Made by a program: the position numbers and the translations under genes
Part shown: piece after piece, positions 46,998-50,293 of the stretch
Layout of the letters: the number at the start of each line of letters is the position of its first letter
How positions within the stretch are numbered: position 1 is the first letter of the stretch
Source of the DNA: a virus
Length of the DNA: 50,293 nt
IMG/VR virus record: IMGVR_UViG_3300028044_000972
Location: 1 to 50,293 of that record
Strand: one strand, 5' to 3'
The notes under the pieces: generated by a model
What the model saw: the letters and a program-made list of their open reading frames with translations, nothing else
What the model was told of the DNA's origin: nothing
The model's database searches: none

Positions 46998-47642
46998 TTA
47001 AAACTTCACGCAATACAACAGGGCGATGTTTGCGGGGCGGGTTTCGTCTGCTGCGGTTCCGGGAACCATTCCGACATCGTATATCCCTGGGCCCGCCCCC
47101 TGGAGAATCGCGCCGCCGCCGCCGCCGGCGGCAATATTTGAATATCGTATTTGGTGATCGTGATTCTTTATGCCGTCTTGCTCTTTAAGAGCAAATGCCT
47201 TGTTGTAAGTTGTCCCGCTGATCGTCTGCGACCCGCTGCCACGCACAAAGATACCGCGCAGGTCGGGCAGGTTAAAGGTCGTGCTGCCGTTGCCACCGCC
47301 GTACGTTGTTCCAATCGCAGCAAACAAATCCGCGTATGTGCCAACTCGCAGGACCGGATCACCATTGGCCGCAAGCCAACCAGCAGGCGCCGAGTTCATA
47401 GCGAAGGGCATGACGGCACCGGCGGGGAGCAACGACTGCTGTGTCACTGTGGCCAACTTCGCCGTAGTCACGTTGGCATCCAAAATGTTCGCCGTGGTCA
47501 CCGCATTCGAAGCAATGTCCGCCGCCACAATGCTCCCAGCCGTCAGCGCCACGGTGCTCTGGCTAAGTTGGTTTAGCTTGACCGGCGTGACGTTCTCGCC
47601 AGAGACAAAGGTTTTGATCGGGGTGATTGTGAATGTTGCCAT
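46998..47642 (-). CDS. Tail fiber with phage tail collar domain (copy 2)
   Basis: 214 residues. The N-terminal attachment part (VSGENVTPVKLNQLSQSTVA) is like the phage 1 fiber. The second half is a collar domain: PAGWLAANGDPVLRVGTYAD, STTFNLPDLRGIFVRGSG and an ETRPANIALLYCVKF end. Collar domains form trimers at fiber tips or baseplates. Likely receptor-binding, and different from the phage 1 fiber. Confidence 0.85.
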   Translation of the reverse strand: MATFTITPIKTFVSGENVTPVKLNQLSQSTVALTAGSIVAADIASNAVTTANILDANVTTAKLATVTQQSLLPAGAVMPFAMNSAPAGWLAANGDPVLRVGTYADLFAAIGTTYGGGNGSTTFNLPDLRGIFVRGSGSQTISGTTYNKAFALKEQDGIKNHDHQIRYSNIAAGGGGGAILQGAGPGIYDVGMVPGTAADETRPANIALLYCVKF

Positions 47643-47644
47643 AA

Positions 47645-50014
47645 TTAAGCTGCGTTGCGGGTGTCGGTTTGCGGGAGACCTTCAAGTGCCGCCTCGATGG
47701 AGACGTTGCGAATCTCGGGACGCTGGAGGTTGGTCTGAAAGATGATTTCGGCGGCGTGGGCCTTGCGCCGGATTGGCTGCTTGAGCGTGTAATCATCGCC
47801 GACGCCGGTGTCGTTGCTCTGCCCGGGCCCCAGGATGATCTCGGCGTCCGGGTTGATGAGGTTGGCCTTGACCGTGACTGAGCCTGCATTGGGCAGGACA
47901 ACATCGCTCAGGGCGCGGGTGAAACGCTTGCTGTGCATGTTTCCCATGTTGTAGCGGCGCGTCTTAATTGTGCCGGAGTATTGGTCCACGTTGCTGCCGC
48001 TCGGCTCGTCGTCTGTGCCGTCAGCCTTCTCGTCGAGGAGGTAGAGCTTGCCGGTGCGGCGGACGCTGAAAACGCGGCGAACATCGCTGTAGGTGCTGAC
48101 GATTAGGGCGTCCACGCCGATGTCGTAAATGTCGCGGCTCTCCCATTGGTCATTGAGGGCGTTCCAAGTGATGACCAGATCGTTCGTGTCGTCCGGTGAA
48201 TCGAGGGTCGGGACGGCCAAGGTGTAGCGGTTGTTGTGCCAGAGGCCAAAGGCCCGCTGCACCTTGCTCTGGTCGATGCGCTCAAACTGGTCGGCGACCG
48301 GGGCACTCAGCGGGCGGGTGTCGCCGCGCAGCTTGAGGTCAAGCTGGGTGTCCAGGCGGTAGACACCGGCGTCCGAGAGGAAGAAGACATAGCGGCCGGC
48401 CGTGGCGATGGAGTTGCGGGCCGAGCAGCCAATCTCGTCGGTGATCAACTCCAGCTTGGCGGCCGCCGTGTCGATGGCAAAGCCGCTGCCGTCTGTGCTG
48501 GGGAACTGGGCCAGCGTGGCCAGCCAGATGCTCTTGCGGGCGAAGACCAAGGCGCTGCTCTCCACCCACGGATGCACGGCGACTATGTAATCACTGCCCC
48601 CGGCGCCGGCGCGGAAGGACTGCCAGAGGGGATCGTAGAGGTCGGCGTCGAGGTAGTCGCTAATGGCCACTTGGTCGCGGCCGTCAGGGATAATTAAGCG
48701 GTTCTGAATGTAGGCCGCCCACGGCACGCTGCGCATCTTCTTGTAGGTCGGACCTTCTGCCGGAATGCCGCCCGCCGCACGGACGAAGCTGCCGGTGCCG
48801 GTCCAGTAGATCGGCGGCTTGACGCGGCGAAGGCGCAGCCCCGCAGTTAGGTCGCTGGCCGTGCCACTCGGAACCGCAATGGTAAAGGTGTGGTCGGTCT
48901 TGGTAGCGACATCAAACTCATGCCCGTCCAAGGCCGCCGACGATCCATCAGTTAGGCGGACTCGGTCGCCCACAACGTAGCCGTGGCTTTTGCTGAAGAT
49001 GGTGCCGGTGGCGGCGCTGACCACGGCGCTGACCGGCGTGAGGGTGTGCGTTCCGCTTTGAGTGCCGGAGGTGTTAACGGCGGCTCCGCCGCTGGACGCG
49101 CTGATCTGAAGCGTGTCGGTCGCCTTGTTGATGACGTAATACACCGTGCCTGCCGTCACGCCGGTCGGCAAGGCGCCGGTCGTGCTGAAGACCACGGCCA
49201 TGCCATTCTCCAAATTGTGAGCAGCCCTTGTGACAATGGCCGGCGAGGCGATGGTCATGGTCGCCGCCCCCGCCTCGCTGGTTCCGCGCCCCACTTCGGC
49301 AAACGTGCCGGTCTGTGCCGCTTCCCGCAAAATGTAAAGTCGGTCAAAGGCTTGCACCACCGAGACATTGTCGGTCGGCTCAATGGTCTCATCGCCGGGA
49401 TAGCCCACCGTGACCACCGTGTCGGTCGGGCTGGTGTTCCGCCAGAGGTAGGCTTCGCTCGGCCCACACATCACGATATACTCGTTGGCGTTTTGGTAAT
49501 TCTGGGAAGCGAAGACGCCAGAGGCAAAGATGCCGCCGCCGTAGGTCGTCCTGACCAGCGGCCCCTTGTTGGCCAACAGCGTGCCGGTGGCGTTAGCGGT
49601 CGGCGTGCCGGTCATGGTGTAGTCAAAGGTCGTCCCGCTGGCGTTGGAGATGGCGAAGTCTCCGTTGTAGAAGGCGGCGTCGGCTCCGGTGGCGCCGGAG
49701 ATGTTGACCTGGCCGCCGTTACTGTAGCCGTGCGCGGCAGCCGTGGTCACGGTCGCGGTGGGTCCGCTAAAGGTGATCGAGGTGATCGCCTTGTCGGCGG
49801 CGAGGTCAAAGGAAAGGGTAAGCGGTTCGTCCGCTGTGCTGATCGCATCGGCCAGCCGCTTGGCCCCCTTGCGGGTCTGCGCCGTGCCGCGCTCCAAGCG
49901 CATGTTGACACTGTCTTGCAGCATGCCCGCTGGCAGGGTCAGCGGGTTTAGGCGCGAAGCAAAGCCAAGGAATCCTTGGTCGCCGTCACGTTGGACTGGA
50001 GAGTCGATGGCCAT
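47645..50014 (-). CDS. Tail nozzle / tubular tail protein (copy 2)
   Basis: 789 residues, homologous to the 666-residue copy at 9299 (same opening NMRLERGTAQTRKGAKRL, same C-terminus KRFTRALSDVVLP). Two extra beta domains are present: ~72-149 (AHGYSNGGQVNISGATGADA) and ~245-327 (AHNLENGMAVVFSTTGALP), the latter a very common phage surface module. A shared third insert lies near residue 344. Start overlaps the amidase stop (TAATG). Confidence 0.78.
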   Translation of the reverse strand: MAIDSPVQRDGDQGFLGFASRLNPLTLPAGMLQDSVNMRLERGTAQTRKGAKRLADAISTADEPLTLSFDLAADKAITSITFSGPTATVTTAAAHGYSNGGQVNISGATGADAAFYNGDFAISNASGTTFDYTMTGTPTANATGTLLANKGPLVRTTYGGGIFASGVFASQNYQNANEYIVMCGPSEAYLWRNTSPTDTVVTVGYPGDETIEPTDNVSVVQAFDRLYILREAAQTGTFAEVGRGTSEAGAATMTIASPAIVTRAAHNLENGMAVVFSTTGALPTGVTAGTVYYVINKATDTLQISASSGGAAVNTSGTQSGTHTLTPVSAVVSAATGTIFSKSHGYVVGDRVRLTDGSSAALDGHEFDVATKTDHTFTIAVPSGTASDLTAGLRLRRVKPPIYWTGTGSFVRAAGGIPAEGPTYKKMRSVPWAAYIQNRLIIPDGRDQVAISDYLDADLYDPLWQSFRAGAGGSDYIVAVHPWVESSALVFARKSIWLATLAQFPSTDGSGFAIDTAAAKLELITDEIGCSARNSIATAGRYVFFLSDAGVYRLDTQLDLKLRGDTRPLSAPVADQFERIDQSKVQRAFGLWHNNRYTLAVPTLDSPDDTNDLVITWNALNDQWESRDIYDIGVDALIVSTYSDVRRVFSVRRTGKLYLLDEKADGTDDEPSGSNVDQYSGTIKTRRYNMGNMHSKRFTRALSDVVLPNAGSVTVKANLINPDAEIILGPGQSNDTGVGDDYTLKQPIRRKAHAAEIIFQTNLQRPEIRNVSIEAALEGLPQTDTRNAA

Positions 50015-50293
50015 TAGTTCAGTGCTGCTTTTAGTTTCGTCCGAAATCTGTCTGCATCTCCCGGCGAGATGTCGGTCTTGCGGGTTGGGCTGACTTGTTG
50101 ATGGGTGACGACCATGTTAAGTGGGATGCCCCACTTCTTCATTCGCGGGACGAGGTATTCGATGGCGCTGGCCATGGCATCGTCACCGAGCGGGTAGTCA
50201 TAAGTGTTGCCCTCCCAAGCGAGCCCGAGGCTCCATGAGTTAAGGTCTTGCCGGCCGAACCAGTTGCTCTTTCCGGCGTGCCAGGCGCGGTCG
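50014..50293 (-). CDS. N-acetylmuramoyl-L-alanine amidase, 5' end cut by window edge
   Basis: About 93 C-terminal codons are visible, with THQQVSPTRKTDISPG and a KAALN end. The last 108 bp of the window are identical to 11829-11936 of the phage 1 amidase, while the 3' part is diverged (many differences). The gene lies directly before the nozzle copy 2, without the 117-residue gene that separates them in phage 1. Confidence 0.88.
   Translation of the reverse strand, partial: DRAWHAGKSNWFGRQDLNSWSLGLAWEGNTYDYPLGDDAMASAIEYLVPRMKKWGIPLNMVVTHQQVSPTRKTDISPGDADRFRTKLKAALN

Noticed and set aside
1-50293. CRISPR array or restriction-modification system
   Set aside because: No regularly spaced repeats of 25-40 bp with spacers, and no methylase or nuclease motifs of those systems.

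Overview
The window is high-GC, almost fully coding phage DNA, most likely one complete temperate podovirus-like prophage followed by part of a second, related phage. Nearly every gene lies on the minus strand, so transcription runs from high to low coordinates. Starts are tightly packed, with many ATGA, GTGA and TAATG overlaps. The host cannot be fixed from sequence. High GC, frequent GTG starts, a Sec signal peptide, lipoproteins and TTTTCAGTGTTCAG-type interspersed repeats (which I associate from memory with Verrucomicrobiota) make a Gram-negative host, perhaps a verrucomicrobium, my best guess.

Phage 1, in order of transcription: 37.1-34.3 kb holds a tyrosine integrase, a lipoprotein and a small membrane protein, interrupted by a plus-strand 'moron' gene with its own promoter and terminator. 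At 34.2-33.7 kb two divergent ribbon-helix-helix genes form a possible control switch. From 33.7 to 28.0 kb come a helix-turn-helix protein, a possible frameshift site, a phage O-type replication protein, many tiny genes and a DnaB helicase. From 27.7 to 24.1 kb come two glycosyltransferases and the large terminase. From 24.0 to 15.5 kb come small basic/DNA-binding proteins, a phosphoesterase, an acetyltransferase, scaffold, major capsid protein and portal. From 15.5 to 11.7 kb come adaptor and fiber genes and the lysis cassette. From 11.7 kb to the left edge come the tail nozzle, a fiber, a PAPS-reductase-like enzyme with a cysteine-cluster partner, putative ejection proteins and a giant polyvalent protein that leaves the window.

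From 37.34 to 50.29 kb a second tail module repeats the end of phage 1 in the same order with diverged sequence: amidase, nozzle, collar fiber, a 114-residue protein, an S74-domain protein, two small virion-type proteins and a 2335-residue polyvalent protein. A tRNA-Arg-like 5' half lies at the junction beside the integrase, which suggests tandem prophages at an attachment site. The right edge ends inside DNA identical to the phage 1 amidase.

The most unusual feature is the pair of giant, presumably injected proteins. Both carry HExxH metallopeptidase motifs. Both contain domain cassettes bounded by an RGQAMP(D/E) linker: an ADP-ribosyltransferase-like domain in one, and a lower-GC unknown domain also bracketed by 55-bp DNA repeats in the other. 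This looks like a cassette-exchange system for delivered effectors, comparable to polymorphic toxins.
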